DNA from: Klebsormidium nitens
Taxonomy: Eukaryota > Streptophyta > Klebsormidiophyceae > Klebsormidiales > Klebsormidiaceae
Assembly: GCA_000708835.1 (NCBI GenBank)
Contig: DF237404.1
Coordinates: forward strand, 1-64,000
DNA: 64,000 nt
Direction of reading: 5' to 3'
Below, piece by piece: positions 46,031 through 58,400 of this stretch. How positions within the stretch are numbered: the first letter of the stretch is position 1; every line of letters starts with the position of its first letter. The position numbers were made by a program, and so were the translations under genes. The notes beneath the pieces are model-generated. The model saw only the letters and a list, made by a program, of their open reading frames with translations, did no database searches and was not told where the DNA came from.

Positions 46031-49000
46031 TGTTGGTCACCGTGATGTCGACCCCGAGCGTCGTCTGCAGCGCGTCTAAGTCGCTCGCCAGCCGCGCGGT
46101 GCTGATGTCCGGCGGAATCGCCACAATTCCGTCCATCATGAACAGCGTGGTCCCGCCAAACGGTGCCTAGGTAGAAGCAGCCGAGAACGAACGACATAAG
46201 CTACACGGGTTGGGCGAGGGGGTTGACGACAGGGGGCTGTCAACGACGATGCTGTCTGTTAAGAAAAGCGTCGAGCTGCCGAAGAACGCTAGAAAGGACG
46301 AATAAACAACAACGTAAGCGGGAATCGATGACGTCAGCTGTTGAACTTGGCAAAGGAAATGACGCCTGCGAGTGCCGATGCCAAGAAGTGTGCCACGACG
46401 CTATGCATCAATAAGGGTACCGTGCTGCCGGAACATGCTTCGAAGAGGCGAACAGATTCAGACAATGACATTAATCAAAGAGAGCGAACTCGGTATCGCC
46501 CTTGGCCGAACGGACTTGACTTGGCGTCAGGTAGCGCAGCCTTGAGGATGTTATACTTGAGACTTGAGGCTGTGAAAGATCAGCAACCAAAAACAGACGC
46601 CATGAGTCTTGGCCATATTTGAAGGGCAACCCTTGCGACTGTGTTGTCTTGCCGCCCGCACGCTAGCTGTGGCACTCCTGGGACTAAAAGCTTGCGGGGA
46701 CTGTTATTCGGAGGCAAGCCGTTACGGACATTTTGACTTCACATTAACTGTGGGACGGTTTGGTCGCCTCCCACGAACACGACTGCAGAAAGGAGAAGCA
46801 TACCTCTTCTGTCCCCGTCTCGAGGCTCTCAATGTTGACGTGCAAAGACGCCAGGTACTCAGTCACGTTATACACCAAGCCTGCCAACAAAACAGCAATC
46901 TTGTGAGTAAGATCGCTTTCGAGCGGCTTTGAGTTGTTTCAAACAGTCGCTGCGGCAGTACCCGGTCCTGGCTGGATATTCGTGTCAAGGACGAACGGGC
47001 TTGAAGTAGCAGTCCAATCATCAACATCGTAAGCACCATCTGCGACCGCACTTCTAGCAGCAGAAATTTCATGAATCTGATCCGGGCACAACACGTCCAG
47101 GCCGAATCGCATCGGCTCGACTTTTGCGGATTTGCGCACGAGCGGACTTCGAACCGACCTCCCGTCTCGAGCCAGAAACCAAGGGTTGATCTGACAAATC
47201 TTACAGATCGTTAGCTTTCTAATGTGCAAAACGCCTGCGTTTCGTTGTATAGACACCATCCCCATTCAGTCGGCCCCCGAGGACTCACCAGGGTTGTCGG
47301 CCCCCCGCAAGGAAATACGGCGGAAGCGTTTCTGCAATTTCTTCAGATACGAGGGGTCCTCGCTCGTCCACCGGGTGAAGACGTGCAAGCCCTCGATGTC
47401 GCTCAAGCTCGACCGGATCTCCTCTGCTCGGCTTGGGACCCTGCAAGAATCAAAAGAGATTCGTATTCAAACAACCTGGAAGATCTGGAAAATGGAAACA
47501 ACGATTCGTTTAGGTTGAGCAATTTAAACAACCAACGACTGGAAGATTTCAAGACGTGCAGCCGCAAACGAGTGCCCAATCGAACTTGAAAAGGAAGCCG
47601 TCCGGTTCAAGCGCCAGGAAACGATGTTTGCCGAAAGCGTCCCATGATTGCAGCACACAGCCTACGGCGGAACCACCTGTAGGACATTGAATCCCGAACC
47701 CTCTTTCTGCCTAAAGCGGAAGGCATTACGGGCCACGCATCCCGGTTGTCAACATCCACACAACTTCGCATCCTTGTTCAGAATCCATCTAATGGTGCGT
47801 CCCTTAGAACGCATCGTAGCACAAGATCGCTCTATATTGGCCAGCTAAACACGTTTTCCGCACGGCCAACTATTACCATCCAAATTGGCCAAGTTGCACC
47901 TGTCGTAATGAAGCCAACAAAGTAACCCGGCGAGGCTTGCTGCTTTCGATACTCAACAAACAAATGCAAAGAATCAAGCTGCTCACGTAGCGTCCACAGT
48001 AACTAGCATGAGGATGCTGAAGTCGCCCGCGAGGCGTGCCATTCTGCTCTCCTCCACATTCCCCCCCAGCTCCAGCAAGCGCTTGCTCAGCCGCGACACG
48101 ATGCCCGGCCGGTCGGGGCCCGACGCTGTCATCACCAGCTGACGGACTGCGATACAGACAACGGAAACGGGTTTGCGTTCCACATAACCAGGTGACATCT
48201 TATATCTCCTCCTAACAGGACAAGAGTGGACTCTTGGGGGCCTACACGGACCTTGCTTGGCCACAGCCCTCTTAAGGTCGAAGATAAAAGTTGCCAGCTT
48301 GAGATCAACTGGAGCCGCTGATGGGGGAGGTGGTAGCAGGGCTGGTTCCTTTTGATTCGCTTTACGTCCAATGTTCTCCCTCAAACGGTTCTGACAATCG
48401 AAAGGCGGGGGCAGTAAAGACTGCACAGCCAACTGGAAACTGCATGTGCACGCTGAAGACAAACCTCAGCGTATGAGTCGAGACAAAGGGGACTGAGTCA
48501 TCACTGCAGACATATATGCGCACCTTTGTAGTGGTCCTGGAAGTCAGGTGAGGAGACGCTGCCAGTGGTGTGGAAGGGAGCATACGGCGTGAGCTGGCTG
48601 AAGGCGGGGAGCGACGGAGCGTAGTGGGATGCTGAGCTGGGCCATCGGCTCAGGTCATCCTCTGAGTAGCCAAACAGACCTGTAGGAAATGAACGCCGTT
48701 GACGAGTGAGCACATCAAAGAATGCGGGCTACTTGCCAGATAAGCAGTTGGGAGACCGTTTGATTGATGACATGAAGACCATATATTCGGCCATGGTCAG
48801 AGTCAGATTTCTGGGTGACCACGAGCGCAATGGGCAGATCCTGAACAAACTGCATGAAAGAAACGGTCACTATGACATTTAAAACATGGTTCAACTCAGC
48901 GTCCATTTATATTGGGCCAATGTCATCGCTGCAGCAAATACATGGTATGTCCATCAACAAATGCATCCAATCTGGACCTCATTCAATGCTCTGCTTTCAA

Positions 49001-49838
49001 CGTACTAGAAACAGTCTGCCAGCATCTGATGCAGGGGTGATGGGTCTGTTCGACCCCTCAGTTGTGAGCTGCCAGTATTCTCATCGCACACAAGGTGATC
49101 ATAGGGCCCGAAACAACGGGCAGTGCGGTGCGGCCAGGATGCTGCTTGCACTGCTTGACGTCAAGTAGGACTTGACAATGAAGCCACTCTACTCCAAGTA
49201 GTCAAGTTTGTGGTTTGTCAACTTGAAGAGCCTCAATCATGACAATTGTAGATGCAAACCCTAAACACCTCCTGCTCAGCAAACTTCAGAAGGAGCGCGG
49301 CCTGCTTACAGCAGTGATTCACACATGGCCAGCAATGCAACCTCAAGTCCGTGAAGCGACCTTATCAGCATGTGCAGTTGTCAAGGTTTGGGTTGTGGCT
49401 TCATTCTCCTTGTTGACTTTCATAAAGCACTTTCTTTGAAAGCCACTTGCATTTGTGAACTTTACGTGGCAGAACTAGGATTCATGCTATCCAAACAATG
49501 ACATAGAGGTTAGAATGAGGACCTATGACGTGTATATATTGAGCAGACACCCATATTTGAATAAGTACCTATCTGCAAACATGCATGAAGCTCCACATGC
49601 CGAGAGCCTGATGATACAATAAGGAGAGAAGCAATCGATATCCACAGCCAGACCATATTCAAAGTACAGACGTATCAAAATGCAAATGATTATAACCAGG
49701 TTGGAAGGGGCACATACCCGATTGCAACCACCTACAGCATTGCAGGAGTCTCGTTCCCTGGCAACCAAGAGCCTCTCTCCTCACAAGTTCTGGCCTTCCC
49801 AACAGCCGGGCAAGATGCCAAGCTCTCAACCCCAGCAT
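45960..49838 (-). CDS. Tandem ACT-domain protein (GcvR-like), mitochondrial or plastid targeted
   Basis: ACT domains bind amino acids or other small ligands and regulate enzymes; tandem GcvR-type proteins act on glycine-cleavage control in bacteria, but the plant role is unknown. Six exons: 49718-49838, 48524-48679, 47987-48146, 47289-47440, 46804-46880, 45960-46166; phases join to about 290 aa. The N-terminus MLGLRAWHLARLLGRPELVR has no acid until residue 17 and is Arg-rich, a good mitochondrial presequence. ACT 1 starts RQLVMTASGPDRPGIVSRL and contains LGGNVEESRMARLAGDFSI. ACT 2 contains VYNVTEYLASLHVNIESLET and FGGTTLFMMDGIVAIP, and ends VDITVTNMEKPG. The C-terminal tail GRTGGGNGGGSGSSRGR is low-complexity and is the seed of a downstream tandem array. 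The donor-like GGTGAG after the last Arg overlaps the TGA stop, so a longer spliced form is possible but unsupported. Confidence 0.9.
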
Positions 49839-50287
49839 AGCTGTTGAAGTCTCTCGTTAACTCCTTCCTCCGTTGTATCCTTTCCCGCGCAAAAGAAAGA
49901 GATGCTCGAGAAAAGCAGAACTCTTTCTCCTGGACCTCCGGCTCCAGCTATAATCCTGAACAAATGGTAATCATAAACTCTTCTGGAAAGGGAGGCAGAC
50001 CGCCCATGAAACAGAAGCTGCAGAACAACTTGAAGTTGACGAGGAAGATGACTTTTATGCAGCGCCTTTAGCCTATAAAGTTTAACTTTAGGCGAGCGTC
50101 CTCTTCCGGATTAGATCACTAGGTATAAGCTTCGTGATCTATTTGAAGAGGTCAAGAGTGGTCTTTCGTCAGAGGAAAGTGCCAAAAGATCTTGCATGAG
50201 AAAAGGGCTTTTAGGGCTGTGAAGTTTAAACGAAATGGTTGGTACATAGATTGTGATGTGCGACACCATTGCATCCGAGTTGACCAA
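49839..50287. other. Gap between ACT gene start and tRNA-Val
   Basis: This should contain the ACT 5' UTR and promoter (minus). The plus-strand ORF at 49844-50071 has no family resemblance. Two purine-rich stretches are present; nothing else. Confidence 0.4.
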
Positions 50288-50396
50288 GGGGGGTTAGCTC
50301 AGTTGGTTAGAGTATTTGTCTTACAACTGCCGACGACAGCATGTCGTGAAGCAGGAGGAGCACAAAATGTCCAGGGTTCGAGACCCTGATCCCCCA
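50288..50396 (+). tRNA. tRNA-Val(UAC) with a 35-base intron
   Basis: Acceptor GGGGGGT (50288-50294) pairs with ATCCCCC (50389-50395), discriminator A 50396. D stem GCTC/GAGT (50297-50300, 50310-50313). Anticodon stem TTTGT/ACAAA (50315-50319, 50362-50366) closes a CTTACAC loop with anticodon TAC (50322-50324). The intron is 50326-50360, at the usual site after the base 3' of the anticodon (37/38). T stem CAGGG/CCCTG (50372-50376, 50384-50388) with loop TTCGAGA. Internal promoter boxes: A (TAGCTCAGTTGG) and B (GGTTCGAGACC). Runs of T follow within 20 bases, suitable for RNA polymerase III termination. CCA is not encoded. It decodes GUA valine codons. Confidence 0.9.
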
Positions 50397-51450
50397 CATC
50401 ACACGTTGCCTTTTGCTATCACTCACCCTTTTGCTGGGCAGCTTGTTACGTATCTAGTACAGCTGCCTTCAATGCGCGAGTGCACCATTGGTTTGCAATG
50501 CAGAGATGATTTAACGGTTTGCACACATCAACTTCTTCACAGCTTCCTTCAATGACCGAGCCCAATGAGAATGCAACTTAAACGGCCCTCCATATACCAC
50601 TGCCATTCTGCCATGCTATGTGATCGAATTAAGCACATGGCCGCAGCACAGAAACACGGAGGTTCGCATAAGTTTTCCTCCATATGCAATTAGTAAGTAT
50701 GCCTTCGGTTCCTATATATAGTTCAATCATTCCTCAGACCTACGACGCTAAGTTTGGGACCAACCTTACTGACGGGAACTGCCGAACACCGATGCTACTA
50801 AGATTGGACAAGTTGATCTTGAATCTTGCTAATTCCTATGTTCAATTCGTTTGGGTTCACATAAATTCTCAATCTGCAACATGACAGTGAAGCATGAGAT
50901 TTGTTGATAGAGCTAGCGCGTCTTCACATTCGAATGTTGGTCATCAAGAGCTTCCTAAAAGGAAACCTCCAACGTCCAATCAACGACATCTAGATATCCC
51001 TCGTGAAGCACCACCTTGTATCTCTATGATTAGAATTCACCCTTGACGAAAATCTCAATAACATACCACCCCATGCATACCATTCAAGACGAGACGAGCA
51101 GACATGAAGAGGTGTTGTACATCCGAACGGCATGAAGTTGATTGACCTTGTCAGCATACTAGGATCGTATACCCCCCCTAAGCGCCACTACTTTCACACT
51201 CTAAAAAGCTCCAAATCAAGCACCGGGATAGAATGCGCCACAAATTCCTCAAGTACCATGTTCAAGTAGCTGGCATGAGTCCCTTGTTGGGGGAAGGAGG
51301 TACAAACAGATTCCTCCCGACAGCAACAATTGCAACTCTCTATTGCAATTGCAGTTAGCTCGTCTTTACAATCTTGAGTTCTACCGTACTCCTTGAAATC
51401 AGTGCCTTACATGGGTGAAAGACACAAGTCTTCTTCTGGAGGAGAGCGAG

Positions 51451-51734
51451 CAACCGGCAGACATCAAAAGTAAGCTCTTCTTGCTCATAATGTCCACCGG
51501 TTGCCAGTCCCCCTCCACAAGAGACTTGTGCCACTAGCAATTTGCGATTCCAGCAACATCTATGCAATAGCCCTATGCTTACATGATACTAGACAAACCT
51601 CCAGCTCTTTTGAAGTACCCCCCCAACACCTTCAACCCACTACCCCCTGGATGGAAACAAGCAACCGGCAAGCACCACGTGCAACAACTAGTTGGACGCA
51701 ATGCTCACCGGTTGCCAGTCCCCCTCCAAGAGAA
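51451..51734. repeat. Partial direct repeat with 211-bp offset
   Basis: Two ~73-base segments (51451-51524 and 51662-51734) share the end CAACCGGCA at the left and an identical 23-base stretch at the right (51495-51517 and 51706-51728, beginning CACCGGTTGCC and ending CCCCCTCCA). The inner parts differ. CAACCGG and CCGGTTG inside each unit are complements, so each could fold back. Confidence 0.55.
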
Positions 51735-54091
51735 GTGCCTCGCAAGAAGCTGACTCTCTGCAGAGAAAAAAATCTGTAAGATCTTCGGCAACCTTAGAGA
51801 CTTGCTACAAGCTTCCTTAATAGATGGCAACAACCCAATAAGACCATACAAGCAACACAAATGCAAGATCAAGATACACCGACCTTGGGCAAGCTTCGCT
51901 TGTAGGCAGGGGCACAATGCAGAATGAGCCGTATCTGAACTTGGTTAAATTTAAAAGAGCAAACAGCTCAGCTGCTAATAGCAAGACACTAACAAGCAGA
52001 ATTGGGGCATATGAGGGGCACACTCCAAGAAGTGAGCAATCTGTATGCTGGCCCAGCAATGAAATGCAAACAAAGATTTGAAATAACACCCGAACACCAA
52101 GAAGTCAAGTGCGTGACACAAAACAGGTGCACAAGAAACAGGACATTGAAGTAATTGAAGCTTCAACAGAAGCGATTCATCTGACCCCAACAAGCTGAAT
52201 TTGTTAGATAGCCTGGGAACAACCAGGTCTACATGACGGGGTGTAAGCTCACAAGTCCGCGGAAAACTCATATGTAAGCAGGCGCTCTAGAGGAAACATC
52301 AAATGTAAAAGGCAATCACCCGCAACCCCTAGTGTAAAAGCTTTCATGACAAACTTCAATGTGGAGCATTTGTTGATCAATGAAATGCCTCCAAATAATA
52401 GATTGAACAACATGCAAAAAAACACCAGCAGAGCTTCTGTAATATTAAACCAGCCAATATGTCTTGAAAATGTGGAGTAAGCACATTGCAGGGCAGATGA
52501 AGAAGATAAAGAACGAAACGCACTTGGATTACAATCTTTCAGATTTTTCAATCTTTTTGAACACGACGCTAACTGAGACTCACACACCAATTGATTGAGT
52601 ACACAGGCCCCTGGTACAGGCTGGCAGCCCTAGCAAGGTGGGGTTACTGTCTGATCGCCCACAATAATCAATGCAGTAGAAGCTTTGATTGTACTTGGCA
52701 CATCTTACATCTCCTGCAAGCTCTGTTACAGCAGTCCCCTATGACAAGCAATCTGTCAGACAACTAATGAGAGAGTCTCTGACCAGAGACTCTGAAGACA
52801 TTTCGTGACAAACCAAACAAAGACCAGTGAGCTTGTGCAGCAGGTGCAGATTGCACTGATCGCTGAATGGTGCGCTGGACGGATAAAACATCGAAGTTGT
52901 CTAACCAGAACGGCCCGCAAATTAAGCTTAAAACCCTTGATCGATCCAAATCCTGTTTTCAATCACCATTTTGAATTGAAATGCCACCCATGAAGGCATC
53001 ACTCTGTGCGAACCTGAAAGAAGAAGAACTTGGTAGACCACCGTCTGTGAGCCTCCTGATATCTCCCTGAAACTGCACATGCATCTCATTCCTATAGCGT
53101 TAACTTCCCGACAAATAGGCAACACATACCTCAAGTGGTGACCATAGCTTACCTTATATTTTCGCAGGCTGCTGGGCTGTAAAATGGCGAACCCCAGAGG
53201 ACGCAATTCTGCTAACATCAAATACCATTCTGAGGACGTGATCCTTCGCCTGGAGGACCTGGCGGTTGTCCAAGAAAGCTTCACTTGAACAAGGCCAGTC
53301 CATTTTGCGAGCTGGCAGGGTCAACCAATAACCTGAACAAGAGAGTTTTCAATGATCAGAACCTGAGTGAGGGGAGCGGCCAAGAAGCATCCAGGACTTC
53401 AGGGAAACCTATGCAAGCATTTAAAGCCACACTTGTTAAACCCAGTCGTTATCACACTAACACGTTAGAAATCAAGCAAGACAGCAAATCAAGAACAAAA
53501 CAGAGGTGACAAGCATTTAAATTGCTCCCATGTCTAAGAGGAGCTAGCAGCTTGCAGCCGGCTTAGGTGCAAACTGGGGTACCTAATCGAGAAGCAATGC
53601 CCTGAACAAAAGAAGCTTAGAAATCATTCAAGTTGCAGGCTTACCTGACAAAGGTTTCACTAGTACAGGCATCCATCTGTTGGGTGCAGTCAGTGCCAAA
53701 GAAAGATCCGGAAACCATGGTAAGGACAGTCCTCTAAGTTCACGCCATTTTAAGAGCTCCGACAACCCGCTATGGCAACTCATACATTGATTATGGCAGT
53801 AGAGAAATGCGACACCTGGAACAAGCGATGGCCCTCAATGGGTGAGAGCACCATTGCTTATAAACCCGCCTCGCACACCCGCTGTTCTTGGATTTATTAG
53901 CACCAGGCGGAAATTCAGGGGCATGAACCAGCTGGTCCAGCTCGTGGGTCGTCTTTGAAGTTTGATCTTCTTCCAAGCTTCATGCAGGCGCCATGATTCC
54001 GAACTTGCGCGCTAGCTGGACCGTTGAACCACTTCTTACATTTACCGTGGTACGGTAGGCTTTTACTTTTGTTGTACAGGTCGGGCCAGGA

Positions 54092-54125
54092 CTTTCGTTC
54101 CGAAAGAACGACAGTTACTGTCGTT
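54092..54125. repeat. Two adjacent small palindromes
   Basis: CTTTCG-TTC-CGAAAG (54092-54106) is followed at once by AACGACAGT-T-ACTGTCGTT (54107-54125, 9-bp perfect arms). They lie inside the low-confidence plus ORF at 54081-54266. The second could be an inverted-repeat protein site or a stem-loop. Confidence 0.55.
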
Positions 54126-55476
54126 GACGCTGAAAAGTTCCTTGACGACTGCAGAAAGGGCCAGGTCCAGTCAGACATTGCTTGCGGTGTCAGTGTCGAG
54201 GGCAGACTTCTCAATCGTCGTCGAACTCACGAAACCGTCCACTGCAACTTCCCGGTGACTTTCTGAAATATCTAACGCGATCGGATCCTGTCACCCGGTG
54301 CCTACACTGCCAGAGAAAGCGTTACGTACTCCGGTTCTGACAATGACATCTTAGATATTGTCAATCATGATCATCATAGCGTACCGGCACTTTTGTTGGC
54401 GGGCCTTGGGAGTGCTAATAGTGGGCGTTGGCGAGGTGTATGGTCGCTTGAAATTGGAGGAAAATGCAAGAAATATCTAATCTGAATTCGAACTGTGTTT
54501 GTCATCGAAAACGCAGCAACACTGGATGGTAGCCTTTAAGACCCCAGTACGTACCTCAGTGGCATTTATGGAACCATCATAACAACCCGCCTGACAAAAA
54601 GTTTTCAAAAGAGGAGGGAAGTTGACGTGGCGGCTCGGGAAGTACACTTGAGGAACACTTCGAATGCCACGAATATCTACGAGTCCCACGCGTGAAGCCT
54701 CCACCAATAAGAACACCTCAAAGTTCCAGGTGGGACGCCGAAGTTTGCGGGACGGTTGGTGTCAGATTCAAGTCTCCTTCCATTCCTCCGCAAGGTCCCA
54801 CGTGACGGTCAAAGGCACGGCGCAACGGTAAGATGGCCGCAAGGAGCAGATTCGTTGAGCTTGCATGATGGAATGATGGAAGAGTACGTGTGCTAGCTCG
54901 CAAGAATAATCATTCCACAACGCTTCAATGCAGACTCAGAAAGCTTGTTTTAGAGGTTGCCAACGGCGGTGTGCGTCAGGAGAGAAAATCACAAAACTTG
55001 CGATAGATGACCCGTAGCATTAGTAGCACTATGTGCAAGTTGCTTTTAAAAGGCAGTCATGCATCGCCTCAAACCCTTCAATCTTTCAACGGTGGTCTGC
55101 ACATCAATATATGTAAAGTAGAAATTCTGCTTGAAGACCTCGCTGCAATGCTGTGGCGAGTTGCACGGAGTTGCTGCATCCGATATCGAAGTGGCCAAGC
55201 TACCTAGTTACGTCTAATTAATTGCAGCAACATCAAGTCAAGTCATGGCTTTCTCCTTCTAGGGCCTCAAACAGGCATTGGAGAACATCCTGTGGAATCA
55301 CTCGAGTTACAAGTCCTACAATGGTACACGCTCTACTATGCGACTCCAATGAAAAGTAGAAGAGCATGCCCAAAGTGAATTGCACTCACTCGAATATGCT
55401 GAAACTCCCCATCAGTCCAACGATTTTGTCGATCAGTCCAAACTTTGCTTGCTCCCAACAGAGCCGATTTGCTACT

Positions 55477-58400
55477 TCAGCACACTTTGCAGCTTTTTCG
55501 GCAGCTTCCAGCATATTGTGGAGAACCCACCATGTAGTCCGGGTTCTTCTCACATTCCCCTTGAGCTGCCCATTGATCGCAATGCTCGTTGACGTCTTCA
55601 CATCCATTTGGATCCACCTGTCATGGTTGTGTAGATGTCAGCCATCAATTCCACGCAGAAGTCGCTATTTAAGCCAACAAATCAAATGGGCTAAGTCCAC
55701 GCGCTCGACAAAATACATAGGTGCTCAGGAGTCCAGCGCCACTGTGTCCTATGGTGCGAAAACCCCATACACCAACCGCAACATTCAGGGAAAACGTTTT
55801 CAGGATTTGCTTTGAACTTCGGACACAATTTGCCAGAATCAATTTAAAACAAGGGCCCATCTGACAACAAAGTAAATCAGAAGTAAAAAGCGGAATACCA
55901 AAAAGTGCTCCAGGCCTCTGAACACAAAAGACACACAATCAGGGCCGGACGCAAATATGTTACAGCAGCAATGTCCACAAGCTCGTGCAAAGGAGTCATA
56001 GCCGTCCCAAGATAGCTGTGAACTCGTCTGCTGCAGACAAGCGCAGTCGACGAACTTAGTGATGGTTGAAGGTGGGCAGCAATTGCACTCTGACCCGGTT
56101 GATCCAAGCGCCCCGTCCCTAGGTTGCGCCTTTTCGTCGATCCAAACAGTCGCTTGAGCAAGCTTCGCCAGTGCAGAAACCGTGTCAGACAGACCGCAGT
56201 TGAAGTGGCGAGAGCAGCATACCTTCGGCCTATCGAAGGACGCCACGTGCATCCATTTGGTGGCGCTCCACTTCTCGCCCTGCTCGACTGGGCAGCCCCC
56301 GTGCAGGCTGTTGTCGTCGGTGGAGGCGTCGGGGTGCAGGCTGAAGAACAGGAGCGCGTCTCCTTTCTTCGGCTTGACTGTAAGAAAGCAACCGAACGGT
56401 AAGCTTGCGTCACAGGTCAGATGATAGACTGGAGTGGATGAGGTGCCCCTTTTTCTGGTGGCACCAAACAGGTTCCGCTCTGGGTCCCCCTTTGTTAAAA
56501 ATCGGTTAGTCCTTTCTCAGGTTCTTGATGCCAAGCCTGAACGTTTTGTGAACCAAAGTTTCACTCGTGAGATCGTTCGAGTGCTGATCGCGACTGCAGC
56601 CTCAATTTTGCTTTGGTCGAGAAAGCTATCAGGAAGCTCTTCTCTTTTACACGGCCCACCACTTTGACCAAGTGCAATGCTGTGGCGCACCCTCAAAAGC
56701 GGTCATCCTCACGGATCGCAGCTGCCCTGGTGTTTCTTATTGCGGTCCAGAAGGGGAAAATGAAAGCGAGTAAGTCGACTGACGGCTCGCACAGCGACCG
56801 TTGTCTTCGAGTCCGCCGACAATTTGAAGAGTAGTCGGACTAGAAGAAAGGATTTTACGGAACTGCGTCTGCTAAAACGAAGAAAAGGGGACCAGTTGCA
56901 GATTACACAGACGAAGGGAATGTGCGCCACTCCAACAGGAAATGGAGGAGAGTCTCGTCCTTGCATAGTACAACGGCGGGTCGTAGTGACCCTCTTTCCA
57001 GAACCGGTAGTCACTCAACCCGTCTACCCAAGTCGATTGAGCTGCTCCAAAAAGCCGATGATGTTTCGTCACGTCTCCGGGCTGCTTAATGTGGGCGTCT
57101 AACCACGTGGTTCCGCACCAATACCTGCGCAAAGCGTCTTGCTCTGGCCTCACTGAGTAATTCGTCTCTGGTTACTCCATTGAGAGACTCGAAATATTGG
57201 CATACGGACCAATTGACCACCGCATGGTTACGGGCGCCACGCTGACCTCTTTGATACAGTATGATCCGCTTACCTGCAACCCCCTTTTTGGCGCACTCGG
57301 ACCAGGTGTCGTCCTTCAAGCGGGTGTCGGGCTCGGACTTGGGGAAGACCGTCTCCCCGCCCTTGCCTACGTGGCTCAGGTACATGAGAACGGTGGCAAT
57401 GCGGTGGCCCCCCAGCTGGATGTTGTACTTGTCGTGGAAGAAGTCGAAGTGCGGGTCTGCGAAATAAGAGACCCGGCATCGTGTTAAGTGTTGGTAAAGG
57501 TCTGGAAAGCTGGGCAAAAGAAGAGGGAGCGAAGACGCTCTAGACGATTAGGGACGATGTTGATACTTGTCGTGGAAGAAGACAAAACGAGGATTTGCGA
57601 ATAAAAGACCCGGAGCGAAACGAAGCCATTGTTTTCATCAAAGGGGTCGCAAAACAAGGCGAAAGAAGAGGAGTGAAGAAGCTCTGGTCGAAACAGACTA
57701 ACGTGTACTCAACGAGAAAAATGTCAGAGTGGGGATTTGCGGAAAGGAAAGTTTCTGTGAAAATGAAGGCGATTGGCTTTGGCGTCATTCAAGCGGTTGG
57801 AACGCGGGGCGAGGAAGCACTAGACGTATACGGACTGTTGTTGGACTTGTCGATGTGGGATTCTGCGAAAATCTCATTGTGGATGGAGGCAATTGGTGTC
57901 GGCAATCTCTCAAGGTCTTAAAAAGCGGGGCGAAAGAAGAGATAGCGAACAAGCATGAGCGAATTCGCGAAGTCTGCACGGAATGTTGTTGGCTCTCGTC
58001 AAAGATAAATGGTCCGCTCGGTCGCTCTATCCGCCATCATGTCAAATAAGAGACTCAGGCAGAGACACGGGGAAGGCACGTAGGAGCGAAGTCGTTGTCG
58101 ATTCAGTCCGCGAAGATAAATGTCCTCACAGCGGGGACGTGAGCTTCAAAAAGGGACACGTAACATGGATATGCACACATGAGCTTGAGGCGCTGAAGGG
58201 CGGGCATTTGAAAGCGGAAGTTCCTATACTGGGAAGCAGGTCGTTTGGACGATGAGAGACGAAGCAGAGGAAACGGCTCTAGTCGACTAAACAACGAGTT
58301 TTCCAGAATCCTATTGAGGCGCCATTCTATTTCCAGTTCGTCTGCTGATGGATCCGAGTTCGATCCGAAGACGACACCTAGAGAATAGTGCTGACTGACG

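Larger units (their letters stand above)
50397..55476. other. 5-kb gene-poor region
   Basis: No ORF shows a family signature. Weak possibilities: a minus-strand exon-like stretch at 53160-53290 ending at a good donor; an acceptor-led plus ORF at 54081-54266 (reads VVDAEKFLDDCRKGQVQ, ends PVTF) with coding-like codon use; and a minus open stretch at 54540-54750. None links by phase to others. 51,451-51,734 contains a partial repeat, and 54,092-54,125 two palindromes. The right end is the P4H 3' UTR. Confidence 0.35.

Noticed and set aside
48715-48906. Minus-strand exon-like stretch (FVQDLPIALVV) upstream of ACT exon 2
   Set aside because: It has an acceptor but only a GC-type donor, and the phase gives a stop in exon 2. 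The exon at 49718-49838 joins in phase and has a presequence.
55839-56252. Continuous Cys-rich read-through after P4H exon 8
   Set aside because: A GT donor after DRPK joins in phase to a complete six-cysteine ShKT exon at 55477-55617, so the read-through is intron.
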